Below, in pieces: positions 51,741 to 59,170 of a stretch of DNA of 64,000 nucleotides. The translations under genes were made by a program, and so were the position numbers. Position 1 is the stretch's first letter; each line of letters begins with the position of its first letter. This stretch comes from Meridianimarinicoccus marinus (GTDB lineage Bacteria > Pseudomonadota > Alphaproteobacteria > Rhodobacterales > Rhodobacteraceae). The stretch is from positions 1-64,000 of the forward strand of contig NZ_JBFBVU010000012.1 in assembly GCF_040689105.1 (NCBI RefSeq), in the 5' to 3' direction. The notes beneath the pieces were generated by a model. The model did not search any database and was not told where the DNA came from. It saw only the letters and a list, made by a program, of their open reading frames with translations.

Positions 51741-51786
51741 GTGGGGTCTCCTTGCCGGACTGTTTCTGCGGGTATAGGTCAGGCCC

Positions 51787-52509
51787 ATGCGCTTTCAAAC
51801 CCCACTGGTGCCCGGCCGCCTGATCCGCCGCTACAAACGCTTTCTGGCCGATGTCGAACTGGACAGCGGCGACGTGATCACCGCCCATTGCGCCAACCCC
51901 GGCGCCATGCTGGGGCTGAAGGACGAAGGCCTGCGGGTCTGGCTGGAGCCTAACGACGACCCCAGGCGCAAGCTGAACTACGGCTGGCGTCTGGCGGAAC
52001 TGCCGGGCGGCCATTGGGCGGGGATCGACACCGCCGTGCCCAATCGCGTGGTGAAAGAGGCGCTGCTGGCCCGCGCCTTGCCCGCGCTGGCCGCCTATGG
52101 CACCGTGCGGCCCGAGGTCAAATACGGCCAGAAAAGCCGTGTCGATTTCCTGCTGAGCGAACCGGGGCTGCCGGATGCCTATGTCGAGGTCAAGAACGTG
52201 CACCTGCGCCGCGACGGCGACTGGGCCGAGTTTCCCGACAGCGTCACCACGCGGGGCGCGCGGCATTTGCAGGAATTGTCCGACATGGTGGCGCAGGGGC
52301 ATCGCGCGGTGATGCTTTATGTGGTGCAGCGCACCGATTGCGCGCGGTTCCGTCTGGCGGGGGACATCGATCCGGCCTATGCGGCGGCGTTTGATCGCGC
52401 GCTGACCGCCGGGGTTGAGATGATGTGTCACGGATGTACCATTTCGCAGGATGGGGTTATTCTGGCAGAAATGCTGCCCATTCCTGCCGTAACGGCAGAT
52501 GTGACCTGA
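51787..52509 (+). CDS. sfsA: DNA/RNA nuclease SfsA (sugar fermentation stimulation protein)
   Basis: A 240-residue SfsA: MRFQTPLVPGRLIRRYKRFL, then VITAHCANPGAMLGL, KSRVDFLL, AYVEVKNVHLRRDG and DSVTTRGARHLQELSDMV. The D-x(n)-E-V-K arrangement is that of a PD-(D/E)xK nuclease fold. SfsA is classically tied to maltose metabolism in E. coli, but more recent views favour a nuclease. It precedes map by 71 bases, a gene order I recall from this family. Confidence 0.9.
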   Translation: MRFQTPLVPGRLIRRYKRFLADVELDSGDVITAHCANPGAMLGLKDEGLRVWLEPNDDPRRKLNYGWRLAELPGGHWAGIDTAVPNRVVKEALLARALPALAAYGTVRPEVKYGQKSRVDFLLSEPGLPDAYVEVKNVHLRRDGDWAEFPDSVTTRGARHLQELSDMVAQGHRAVMLYVVQRTDCARFRLAGDIDPAYAAAFDRALTAGVEMMCHGCTISQDGVILAEMLPIPAVTADVT

Positions 52510-52580
52510 CCACCACTGGCATCCGCAGCGCGGCTGTATTACATGAATGCCAGATTTTTTATCGCCCGGGAGAGACATTT

Positions 52581-53393
52581 TTGGACGATCGCAGCCAGGG
52601 CCGTCTGACGAAAGACGGCATCAGGATCTATGAACCGGCGGACTTTGCCGGAATGCACAAGGCGGGCCGCCTGGCCGCCGAAATCCTCGACATGGTCGGG
52701 CCCATGGTCGTGCCAGGCGCCACCACGGCGGCGCTGGACGCGGCCATCGAGAAGGCAGTGGAAGATGCGGGCGCAAAGTCGGCCACCATTGGCTATCGCG
52801 GCTACCAGCACGCCTCGTGCATCTCGGTGAACCACGTGGTCTGTCACGGCATTCCCGGCCCCAAGGTGCTGAAGGACGGCGATATCCTGAACATCGACGT
52901 GACCGTCATCGTCGATGGCTGGTTCGGCGACACCAGCCGCATGTATGTGGCCGGCAAGCTGCCCCGCAAGTCCGAGCGGCTGATCCAGGTGACCCATGAC
53001 GCGCTGTTCAAGGGCATCGAGGCGGTCAAGCCCGGCAATACCTTCGGTGATATCGGCCATGCCATCCAGGCCTATGTGGAGGCGCATCGCATGTCGGTGG
53101 TGCGCGACTTCTGCGGTCACGGGCTGGGCCGGGTTTTCCATGCGCCGCCCAACGTGCTGCACTATGGCCGTGCGGGCACCGGGCCGAAGCTGGAAGAGGG
53201 CATGTTCTTCACCATCGAGCCGATGGTGAACCTGGGCCGTCCCGAAACCAAGGTTCTGGCTGACGACTGGACGGCGGTGACCCGCGACAAGTCCCTGTCG
53301 GCGCAGTTTGAGCATTCCATCGGCGTCACGGCAGAAGGCTGCGAGATCTTCACCCTGTCGCCCGCCGACCTGTTCTTTCCGCATCAGGGCTGA
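52581..53393 (+). CDS. map: Type I methionine aminopeptidase
   Basis: A 270-residue enzyme (EC 3.4.11.18) removing N-terminal Met. Metal ligands appear in order: Asp in LNIDVTVIVDGWFGDTSRMY, His in CGHGLGRVFHAPPN, Glu in FFTIEPMV and Glu in QFEHSIGVT, with His in GYQHASCISVNHVVCHGIPG. The start is TTG 52581 (MDDRSQGRLTKDGI) with GGGAGA upstream, matching relatives; upstream in-frame codons lack homology. Confidence 0.92.
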   Translation: MDDRSQGRLTKDGIRIYEPADFAGMHKAGRLAAEILDMVGPMVVPGATTAALDAAIEKAVEDAGAKSATIGYRGYQHASCISVNHVVCHGIPGPKVLKDGDILNIDVTVIVDGWFGDTSRMYVAGKLPRKSERLIQVTHDALFKGIEAVKPGNTFGDIGHAIQAYVEAHRMSVVRDFCGHGLGRVFHAPPNVLHYGRAGTGPKLEEGMFFTIEPMVNLGRPETKVLADDWTAVTRDKSLSAQFEHSIGVTAEGCEIFTLSPADLFFPHQG

Positions 53394-53479
53394 GCCCCGC
53401 CGCGATCCCGACCCATCGGTGCCAACGTGGCGCGGTCTGATCCGCGCGCGCGGCACGGCTTTTCACAGGAGACTCCGCC

Positions 53480-54529
53480 TTGACCCTTTCGCTTCGTCGC
53501 ATTGCCCTGCCGCTGGTCCTTTCGGCGCTGGCCGGAATGGCCTCGGCCCAGGAAGTCACCCTGCGGTTCCAGCATTTCGTCTCGCCCAATTCGGCCAACC
53601 CGAAGTATTTCATCGGTCCCTGGGCCGAGAAGGTGGAGCAGGAGTCCGGTGGCCGCATCAAGGTCGAGATCTATCCCTTCATGCAGTTGGGCGGCAAACC
53701 CACCGCGCAATACGACCTGATCCGCGATGGCGCCATCGACGGCGGTTGGGTGATCCCCAGTTACCAGCCGGGCCGCTTCCCCGAGGCGGAGGCGCTGGAA
53801 CTGCCGTTCATGACCTCGAAATCCGCCGAGGAATCGAGCCAGGCGGCCTGGGAGTTCACCCAAAAGCACCTGATGGATGATTTCGCCGATGTGCATGTGA
53901 TCGTGGCGCATCTGCACGGGCGCGGCATCCTGCACACCAAGGGCGCACCGGTGGAAACCGTTGCTGATCTGGACGGTCTGCGGATGCGCGGCCCGTCGCG
54001 TCCGGCCACCGCGCTGCTGAAGGAAGCCGGTGCCACCCCGGTCGGAATGCCGGTGCCCGCCTTCCCCGAGGCACTGGCCAAGGGCGTGGTCGATGGCGGG
54101 GTGATTCCGTGGGAAATCGCGCCCTCGCTGAAGCTGGACGAGCTGACCGACAGCCATACCGACGTGGCGGGCGACAAGTCGCTGTATAACCTCTATTTCA
54201 TCTGGGCCATGAACAAGGCCAGGTACGAAAGCCTGCCAGAGGATCTGAAAGCCGTGATCGACGCCAACTCGGGCGCCATGGCGGCGGCCTGGGCCGGGCG
54301 TGCCCATGACCAGGGCGATGCCGAAGGCGAAGAGGTGATCCGGTCGGCCGGCCACACCATGGTGGTTCTGGACGACGCCGAGACCGACAAGCTGCGCGCC
54401 GTCGGCGAGGCCGTGACCACCGGCTGGATCGAAGAGATGACCGCCAAAGGGCTGGATGGCGCCGGTCTGGTCGAAGATGTCCGCGCGATGATGGGCACCT
54501 ATGCCGGCACCGTCGGTGTGGGCAACTGA
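53480..54529 (+). CDS. TRAP transporter DctP-like substrate-binding protein (orphan)
   Basis: A 349-residue periplasmic protein with a signal peptide (LPLVLSALAGMASA/QE) starting at TTG 53480 behind AGGAGA. DctP-family features are LRFQHFVSPNSANPKYFIGP, IKVEIYPFMQLGG, LDGLRMRGPSRPATALLKEA and GATPVGMPVPAFPEALAKGV, where the Arg typically contacts a carboxylate ligand. No DctQ/DctM genes follow; an intrinsic terminator comes at once. It must use membrane subunits encoded elsewhere or act as a sensor ligand binder. Confidence 0.9.
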   Translation: MTLSLRRIALPLVLSALAGMASAQEVTLRFQHFVSPNSANPKYFIGPWAEKVEQESGGRIKVEIYPFMQLGGKPTAQYDLIRDGAIDGGWVIPSYQPGRFPEAEALELPFMTSKSAEESSQAAWEFTQKHLMDDFADVHVIVAHLHGRGILHTKGAPVETVADLDGLRMRGPSRPATALLKEAGATPVGMPVPAFPEALAKGVVDGGVIPWEIAPSLKLDELTDSHTDVAGDKSLYNLYFIWAMNKARYESLPEDLKAVIDANSGAMAAAWAGRAHDQGDAEGEEVIRSAGHTMVVLDDAETDKLRAVGEAVTTGWIEEMTAKGLDGAGLVEDVRAMMGTYAGTVGVGN

Positions 54530-54537
54530 GGGCGGTA

Positions 54538-54564
54538 CCGGGCGCGATGCGCCCGGGATTTTCT
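54538..54564 (+). terminator. Intrinsic terminator after the TRAP binding-protein gene
   Basis: CCGGGCGC and GCGCCCGG form a perfect 8-bp stem with loop GAT, followed by GATTTTCT. It lies 9 bases after the stop and fits a Rho-independent terminator. Confidence 0.8.
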
Positions 54565-54605
54565 GCCTCCGGCGGGAGTATTTTCGACAAGAGTGAGCGC
54601 CGTCG

Positions 54606-54632
54606 CGGAAACGCTCCGGGGGAGCGTTTCCG
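54606..54632. repeat. Perfect 12-bp inverted repeat
   Basis: CGGAAACGCTCC and GGAGCGTTTCCG pair around GGG. It adjoins the 26-base intergenic repeat at 54632-54657, and a related but imperfect sequence accompanies the other copy near 48582-48606. It is probably part of the same REP-like element rather than a terminator, since the transcript is already terminated upstream and no U run follows. Confidence 0.7.
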
Positions 54633-54657
54633 GCGCGAACGGGCGGAGCCCCAGCCG
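54632..54657 (-). repeat. 26-base intergenic repeat, inverted copy of 48609-48634
   Basis: Exact reverse complement of 48609-48634 over 26 bases. It follows a 12-bp perfect hairpin and precedes rsmD's 3' end. Confidence 0.8.
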
Positions 54658-54756
54658 ACCGGCAATTAGTCCGGGAGACGTTTCGGGCGTGCGGGGGCGG
54701 AGCTGCCAGCCGTGGGTCGGCAGGGCAGCAGCTTGACCTTATCGCCGCGGCCCAAC

Positions 54757-55311
54757 TCACCCCAGCGTCAGCAACGTGACCTGCGTGTCGCCAAAGCGGC
54801 GCTGTGTTTCGACGGTGAACCCTTCGGGCGCGTCGTGGGGGCTGTTGTCTTCCCAGAGGATCATAGCCTCGGGCGCGATCCAGCCGCTGGCGCGGGCGCT
54901 GGCCAGCGCCTGTTCCCCCAGCCCCTTGCCATAGGGTGGATCGAGGAAAACCAGATCGGCGGGCGTGCCGGAACAGGGCGGCAGCCGGGTGGCATCCGCG
55001 CCCAGCAGGGCGCAGCGGGCCTCGCTGCGGGTCAGGGCGATGTTCTGACGGATCAGGGATTGCGATTTGCGGCCCTTTTCCACGAAGGTGGCGGTCGCCG
55101 CCCCGCGCGACAGGGCTTCCAGCCCCAGTGCGCCGGTGCCGGCAAACAGGTCGAGGACGTGCAGATCCTCGAAATCGCCCAGCCGGCTGGTCAGCATCGA
55201 GAACAGGCTTTCGCGCACCCGGTCCGGGGTCGGGCGCAGGTGGGCGCCGGGATCGCCCTTGCCCAGGGCAGCCAGACGCAGGCCGCGAAACTCTCCGGCG
55301 ATGATGCGCAT
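54757..55311 (-). CDS. rsmD: 16S rRNA (guanine(966)-N(2))-methyltransferase
   Basis: A 184-residue RsmD: MRIIAGEFRGLRLAALG, LRPTPDRVRESLFSML, the SAM-binding VLDLFAGTGALGLEALSRGA and the catalytic DLVFLDPPYGKG. It methylates G966 of 16S rRNA. It begins 3 bases after the stop of the upstream reductase gene, so the two are cotranscribed. Confidence 0.93.
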   Translation of the reverse strand: MRIIAGEFRGLRLAALGKGDPGAHLRPTPDRVRESLFSMLTSRLGDFEDLHVLDLFAGTGALGLEALSRGAATATFVEKGRKSQSLIRQNIALTRSEARCALLGADATRLPPCSGTPADLVFLDPPYGKGLGEQALASARASGWIAPEAMILWEDNSPHDAPEGFTVETQRRFGDTQVTLLTLG

Positions 55312-55314
55312 GGC

Positions 55315-56532
55315 TCAGCCCAGCAGCGATTTGAGATCGGTTGCCGGGTCGGCCACGGCGGCAGGATCGGCGGTTTGGCCGGCATCCACCAGCCGCTTGC
55401 CGATCATATAGGCGCGCGGGTCGTTCATGGCGTCGACCGCCAGAAGCAGATCGCCCGCGAAATACCAGTGCGAGAGCGCGCCGTCGCGGGCGCCGGGGCG
55501 GGCGACGATGCGGTCATAGCCGGTGTTCAGCCCGGCGATCTGCAGCTTCACATCGTATTGATCCGACCAGAACCACGGCTTTGGGATGTAATCGGCGCCC
55601 TGATCCAGCATGTCGCGGGCGGCGGCCTCGGCCTGATCGATGGCGTTCTGCACGCTTTCCAGCCGGATGCGCCCGCCACGATAGGGGAAGGAGGCGCAGT
55701 CGCCCGCCGCCCAGATGCCGGGTTCGGTAGTGCGGGCGCGGGCGTTGACCGCGATGCCGTTGTCCAGCACCAGCCCGGCACCTTCGGCCAGTGCCGTCTC
55801 GGGGCGCACGCCGATGCCGACGATCACCAGATCGACGTCCAGTGTGGTGCCATCGGACAGCTCTGCCGTGGTGACCGTGCCATCGGTGCCGGTCAGCCGG
55901 ACAAGGCTGGTGGCTTCGCGCAGATCGACGCCTTCGGCCCGGTGGCGGGCAGCGAACCAGCGGGCGGTTTGCGGGCAGGCGACGCGGCCAAGGATGCGGT
56001 CGGCGGCTTCGATCAGCGTGACGTCCATACCGGATTTGCGGGCCACGGCGGCGGCCTCCAGCCCGATGTAGCCACCGCCCACCACCAGCGCGCGGGCGCC
56101 GGGTTTCAGGTGGGGGGCGATGGCATCGGCATCGGCCAGATCGCGCATGGTAAACACCCCGTCCAGATCGCCGCCGATCGTGGCGGGCAGGCGCAGGGGG
56201 GCCGCGCCCAGGGTCAGGGCCAGCTTGTCATAGGCCAGGGTCTCGCCGCCCTTCAGCGCCAATTTTCGGGCGCCGGGGTCGATGCCGATGACGCGGGTGC
56301 CGGTGCGCAGGGCGACGTTCAGGTCGGCCCAGGCCTCGACCGGTTTCAGGTATAGCCGGTCCAGAGACATCTCGCCCATCAGATAGGCCTTTGACAGGGG
56401 CGGTCGCTGATAGGGCGGCACCGGTTCCTGCCCGATCAGGGTCACCGGGCCGTCGAAGCCTTCCGCACGCAGGGCCAATGCCAGCGACGCCCCGGCCTGA
56501 CCGGCCCCGATGATGACAATTGAGGTGTCCAT
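55315..56532 (-). CDS. NAD(P)/FAD-dependent ferredoxin reductase (rhodocoxin/putidaredoxin reductase-like)
   Basis: A 405-residue flavoprotein. The FAD motif is IVIIGAGQAGASLALALRAE, then YQRPPLSKAYLMGE, the NAD motif ALVVGGGYIGLEAAAVARKS and IWAAGDCASFPY. A C-terminal domain with KPWFWSDQYDVKLQIAGL is typical of reductases that feed [2Fe-2S] ferredoxins and P450s. No ferredoxin or P450 gene is adjacent. Divergent from the peroxiredoxin gene by 78 bases. Confidence 0.9.
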   Translation of the reverse strand: MDTSIVIIGAGQAGASLALALRAEGFDGPVTLIGQEPVPPYQRPPLSKAYLMGEMSLDRLYLKPVEAWADLNVALRTGTRVIGIDPGARKLALKGGETLAYDKLALTLGAAPLRLPATIGGDLDGVFTMRDLADADAIAPHLKPGARALVVGGGYIGLEAAAVARKSGMDVTLIEAADRILGRVACPQTARWFAARHRAEGVDLREATSLVRLTGTDGTVTTAELSDGTTLDVDLVIVGIGVRPETALAEGAGLVLDNGIAVNARARTTEPGIWAAGDCASFPYRGGRIRLESVQNAIDQAEAAARDMLDQGADYIPKPWFWSDQYDVKLQIAGLNTGYDRIVARPGARDGALSHWYFAGDLLLAVDAMNDPRAYMIGKRLVDAGQTADPAAVADPATDLKSLLG

Positions 56533-56610
56533 GCTGCTCTCCGCTGGTTTGGCCCGCTGGCTGCACTATAGTCGGCACACCTGCAAGTGAAACACGAAGC
56601 GAGGACACCC

Positions 56611-57099
56611 ATGCCGATTTCCCAAGGCGACACCCTGCCCGACGCCACCCTGATGCGTCTTGGCGCCGAAGGCCCTGAAACCGTCGAGCTGAGCAGCCTG
56701 ACCAAGGGCCGCAAGATCGTGCTGGCGGGCCTGCCCGGCGCCTATACCGGTCCCTGCACCGAGGCCCATATCCCCAGCTATGTCCGCACCATCGGCGATC
56801 TGAAGGCCAAGGGCATCGACGATATCGTCTGCGTGATCGTCAACGATCCCTTCGTTGCCAAGGTCTGGGGCGACACCACCGGCGCGGCCGAGGCCGGGAT
56901 TCACATCCTGTGCGACCCGGAAGGCACCTTCATCCATGCCCTGGGGCTGGAGTTTACCGCCCCGGCTGTCGGTCTGATCGACCGGTCACAGCGATTCGCG
57001 ATGATTGTCGATGACGGCAAGGTCAGCCTGCTGAACGTCGAGCCCGATGGCGGCGTCTGCAACGTCTCGGCGGGCGAAACCCTGCTGGAAACCCTGTAA
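56611..57099 (+). CDS. Peroxiredoxin (Prx5-like, redoxin family)
   Basis: A 162-residue thioredoxin-fold peroxidase. The peroxidatic cysteine is in LAGLPGAYTGPCTEAHIPSY, the Prx5-type motif, although the usual PGAFTPTC is slightly altered. Also GIDDIVCVIVNDPFVAKVWG and a C-terminal GGVCNVSAGETLLETL with another Cys that may resolve the disulfide. It reduces hydrogen and alkyl peroxides, probably with glutathione or thioredoxin. ATG 56611 is preferred over a non-homologous upstream start. Confidence 0.9.
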   Translation: MPISQGDTLPDATLMRLGAEGPETVELSSLTKGRKIVLAGLPGAYTGPCTEAHIPSYVRTIGDLKAKGIDDIVCVIVNDPFVAKVWGDTTGAAEAGIHILCDPEGTFIHALGLEFTAPAVGLIDRSQRFAMIVDDGKVSLLNVEPDGGVCNVSAGETLLETL

Positions 57100-57115
57100 A
57101 CACCGGTCTGGCGGG

Positions 57116-57397
57116 TCAGAGGCTGTCCATCTTGCCCGCCAGCACCACATCCAGCGCCGACAGCCCGCCCGCGTCATGGGTGGTCAGGGTGACGGTGACG
57201 GTGCGATAGACATTGTGCCATTCGGGGTGATGGTTCATCGCCTCGGCCACAAGGGCTGCACGGGTCATCCAGCCGAAGGCCTCGACGAAATCGGCGAATT
57301 TATAGGTCTTGGTGAGGGCGTCGCGCCCTTCCACCAGGTCCCATCCGGTGGCGAACAGCGGCTCCAGCGCGCTGCGGTCGGTCAGTTTGTCTTGCAT
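57116..57397 (-). CDS. 4a-hydroxytetrahydrobiopterin dehydratase
   Basis: A 93-residue pterin-4a-carbinolamine dehydratase (EC 4.2.1.96). The catalytic histidines lie in AEAMNHHPEWHNVYRTVTVT and THDAGGLSALD, with KFADFVEAFGWM upstream. AGGAG sits 5 bases before the ATG 57397. The enzyme regenerates pterin cofactors of aromatic amino acid hydroxylases. No phenylalanine hydroxylase is nearby. Confidence 0.9.
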   Translation of the reverse strand: MQDKLTDRSALEPLFATGWDLVEGRDALTKTYKFADFVEAFGWMTRAALVAEAMNHHPEWHNVYRTVTVTLTTHDAGGLSALDVVLAGKMDSL

Positions 57398-57408
57398 GTC
57401 AGCTCCTG

Positions 57409-58596
57409 TCACGGATCGACCGAGGGGTCGGATTTCCTGAACGGGCCATAGGCTGTGAGAACCTCGATCTCTTCCTCGACCGCGGCGGCTTCGGCGTCCA
57501 GATAGCGGGCGATGGCCTTGGCAAAGCCGGGATCCCCCACCCAGTGCAGCGAATGGCAGGTCACCGGCAGATAGCCGCGCGCCAGCTTGTGCTGGCCCTG
57601 CGCCCCGGCCTCGACCCGCGCTAGCCTATTTCCGATGGCGAAGTCGATGGCCTGATAGTAGCACAACTCGAAATGCAGGCAGGGGTGATCTTCCAGCGCG
57701 CCCCAATAGCGGCCGAACAGCGCGTCCCGGCCGATGAAGTTCAGCGCGCCCGCGACGGGGTTGCCGTTGCGCAAGGCCAGCACCAACAGCATGTCGTCGC
57801 GCAGGCTTTCCTGGGCGCAGTCGAAGAAGGCGCGGGTCAGATAGGGGGTGCCCCATTTCCGCGCCCCGGTGTCCTGATAGAAACGCCAGAACCAGTCCCA
57901 GTGTGCGGGATCGATGTCCGCCCCCGTCAGGGCGACAATTTCGCCGCCGAAGCCCTGGGCGGTGGCGCGCTCCTTGCGGATGTTCTTGCGCTTGCGCGAG
58001 GACAGGGTGGCAAGAAAGGCGTCGAAATCCGCGTAGCCGTCGTTGAGCCAGTGAAACTGCTGGCTGCGCCGCCGCATCAGGCCCATTTGCGCGCCGGCTT
58101 CGGCCTCGGCCTCGGTGCAGAAGGTGATGTGGACCGAGGAGACCTCGTTGTTGGCGGCCAGTTGCACGGCGCCCTGCACCAGTGCCGCCTGTCCCAGTTC
58201 CACGGCCTCGGGGCGGGTCAGCAGGCGGCGGCCGGTGGCCGGGGTGAAGGGCACCGCAATCTGCAGCTTGGGATAATAGGCGCCGCCCGCGTTTTCATAG
58301 GCGTGCGCCCAATTGTGGTCGAAGATGTATTCGCCCTGGCTGTGCCCCTTGGCATAGAGCGGCGCCACGGCGATCACCTGCCCGTTGTGGCGCACCGCCA
58401 GATGGCGCGGCTCCCACCCGGTGCCGCGCCCGACCGAGCCGCTGTCTTCCAGCGCCTTCAGAAACCGATGCGTGGTGAACGGGTCGAACGGACGTCCGCC
58501 ATCCGTGGCCTCGGGGCAGGCGCAGGTGTCCCACTCCGCTTGCGGGATCTCGTCCATCGACAGGTGGACGGTGACTTCGGTGGGGCTGTGCTTCAT
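57409..58596 (-). CDS. GNAT/FemAB-like protein of the DUF482 family
   Basis: A 395-residue protein of the DUF482/peptidogalycan-biosynthesis group. It shows VTVHLSMDEIPQAEWDTCAC, LYAKGHSQGEYIFDHNWAHA, YYPKLQIAVPFTPATGRRLL and FLATLSSRKRKNIRKERATA, followed by a GNAT-like second half (GNPVAGALNFIGRDALFGRY) and KLARGYLPVTCHSLHW. Homologues are widespread in alphaproteobacteria without a proven function; aminoacyl or acyl transfer is likely from the fold. It precedes the pterin dehydratase by 11 bases. Confidence 0.85.
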   Translation of the reverse strand: MKHSPTEVTVHLSMDEIPQAEWDTCACPEATDGGRPFDPFTTHRFLKALEDSGSVGRGTGWEPRHLAVRHNGQVIAVAPLYAKGHSQGEYIFDHNWAHAYENAGGAYYPKLQIAVPFTPATGRRLLTRPEAVELGQAALVQGAVQLAANNEVSSVHITFCTEAEAEAGAQMGLMRRRSQQFHWLNDGYADFDAFLATLSSRKRKNIRKERATAQGFGGEIVALTGADIDPAHWDWFWRFYQDTGARKWGTPYLTRAFFDCAQESLRDDMLLVLALRNGNPVAGALNFIGRDALFGRYWGALEDHPCLHFELCYYQAIDFAIGNRLARVEAGAQGQHKLARGYLPVTCHSLHWVGDPGFAKAIARYLDAEAAAVEEEIEVLTAYGPFRKSDPSVDP

Positions 58597-58676
58597 CGGG
58601 CAACCTGTGGGGGCTTGCCCCGAACCTGACACTGCCAGCGCCAAGGTCAAGGCATGGCCCGAACACGGGCGCGCGA

Positions 58677-59141
58677 TCAGGACAGTTGGAAGATGCCGTC
58701 GATCTCGACCGCCACGCCAAAGGGCAGTTGCGCCACGCCAACGGCAGAGCGCGCATGTTTGCCCGCCTCGCCCAGAACCTCGCCCAGCAGGTTCGAGGCG
58801 CCGTTGACCACCGCCGGCTGGTCGGTGAAATCGGCGGTCGAATTGACGAAAGCGTTCAGCTTGACCACCCGCACCAGCCGCGACAGGTCGCCGTCACAGG
58901 CCGCCTTGACCTGCGCCAGCAGGCTGAGCGCACAGCGCGCGGCGGCCTTCTGACCGGCCTCGACATCCAGGTCCTTGCCCAACTGGCCCAGGATCAGCCC
59001 ATCCGCGTCCGAGGACACCTGCCCCGACACATGCAGCAGATCGCCGGTGCGCACGAAGGGCACATAGGCGGCCAGCGGGGCGGGGGCGTCGGGCAGGGTC
59101 AGGCCAAGCGCTGCAAGGCGGGTTTCGATCGGGTTGGTCAT
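58677..59141 (-). CDS. RidA family protein (YjgF/YER057c/UK114)
   Basis: A 154-residue Rid-family protein, slightly longer than archetypal RidA. It has VPFVRTGDLLHVSGQVSSDA, LSRLVRVVKLNAFVNSTADF and GKHARSAVGVAQLPFGVAVE. The active-site Arg of RidA appears retained in HARSAVGV, while the adjacent Cys is Ala. RidA deaminates reactive enamines; this subgroup's substrate is not settled. It lies between the secretion genes and the DUF482 gene on the same strand. Confidence 0.88.
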   Translation of the reverse strand: MTNPIETRLAALGLTLPDAPAPLAAYVPFVRTGDLLHVSGQVSSDADGLILGQLGKDLDVEAGQKAAARCALSLLAQVKAACDGDLSRLVRVVKLNAFVNSTADFTDQPAVVNGASNLLGEVLGEAGKHARSAVGVAQLPFGVAVEIDGIFQLS

Positions 59142-59170
59142 GGGGTGTTTTCCTGTGGGTCGGGCCGCGA

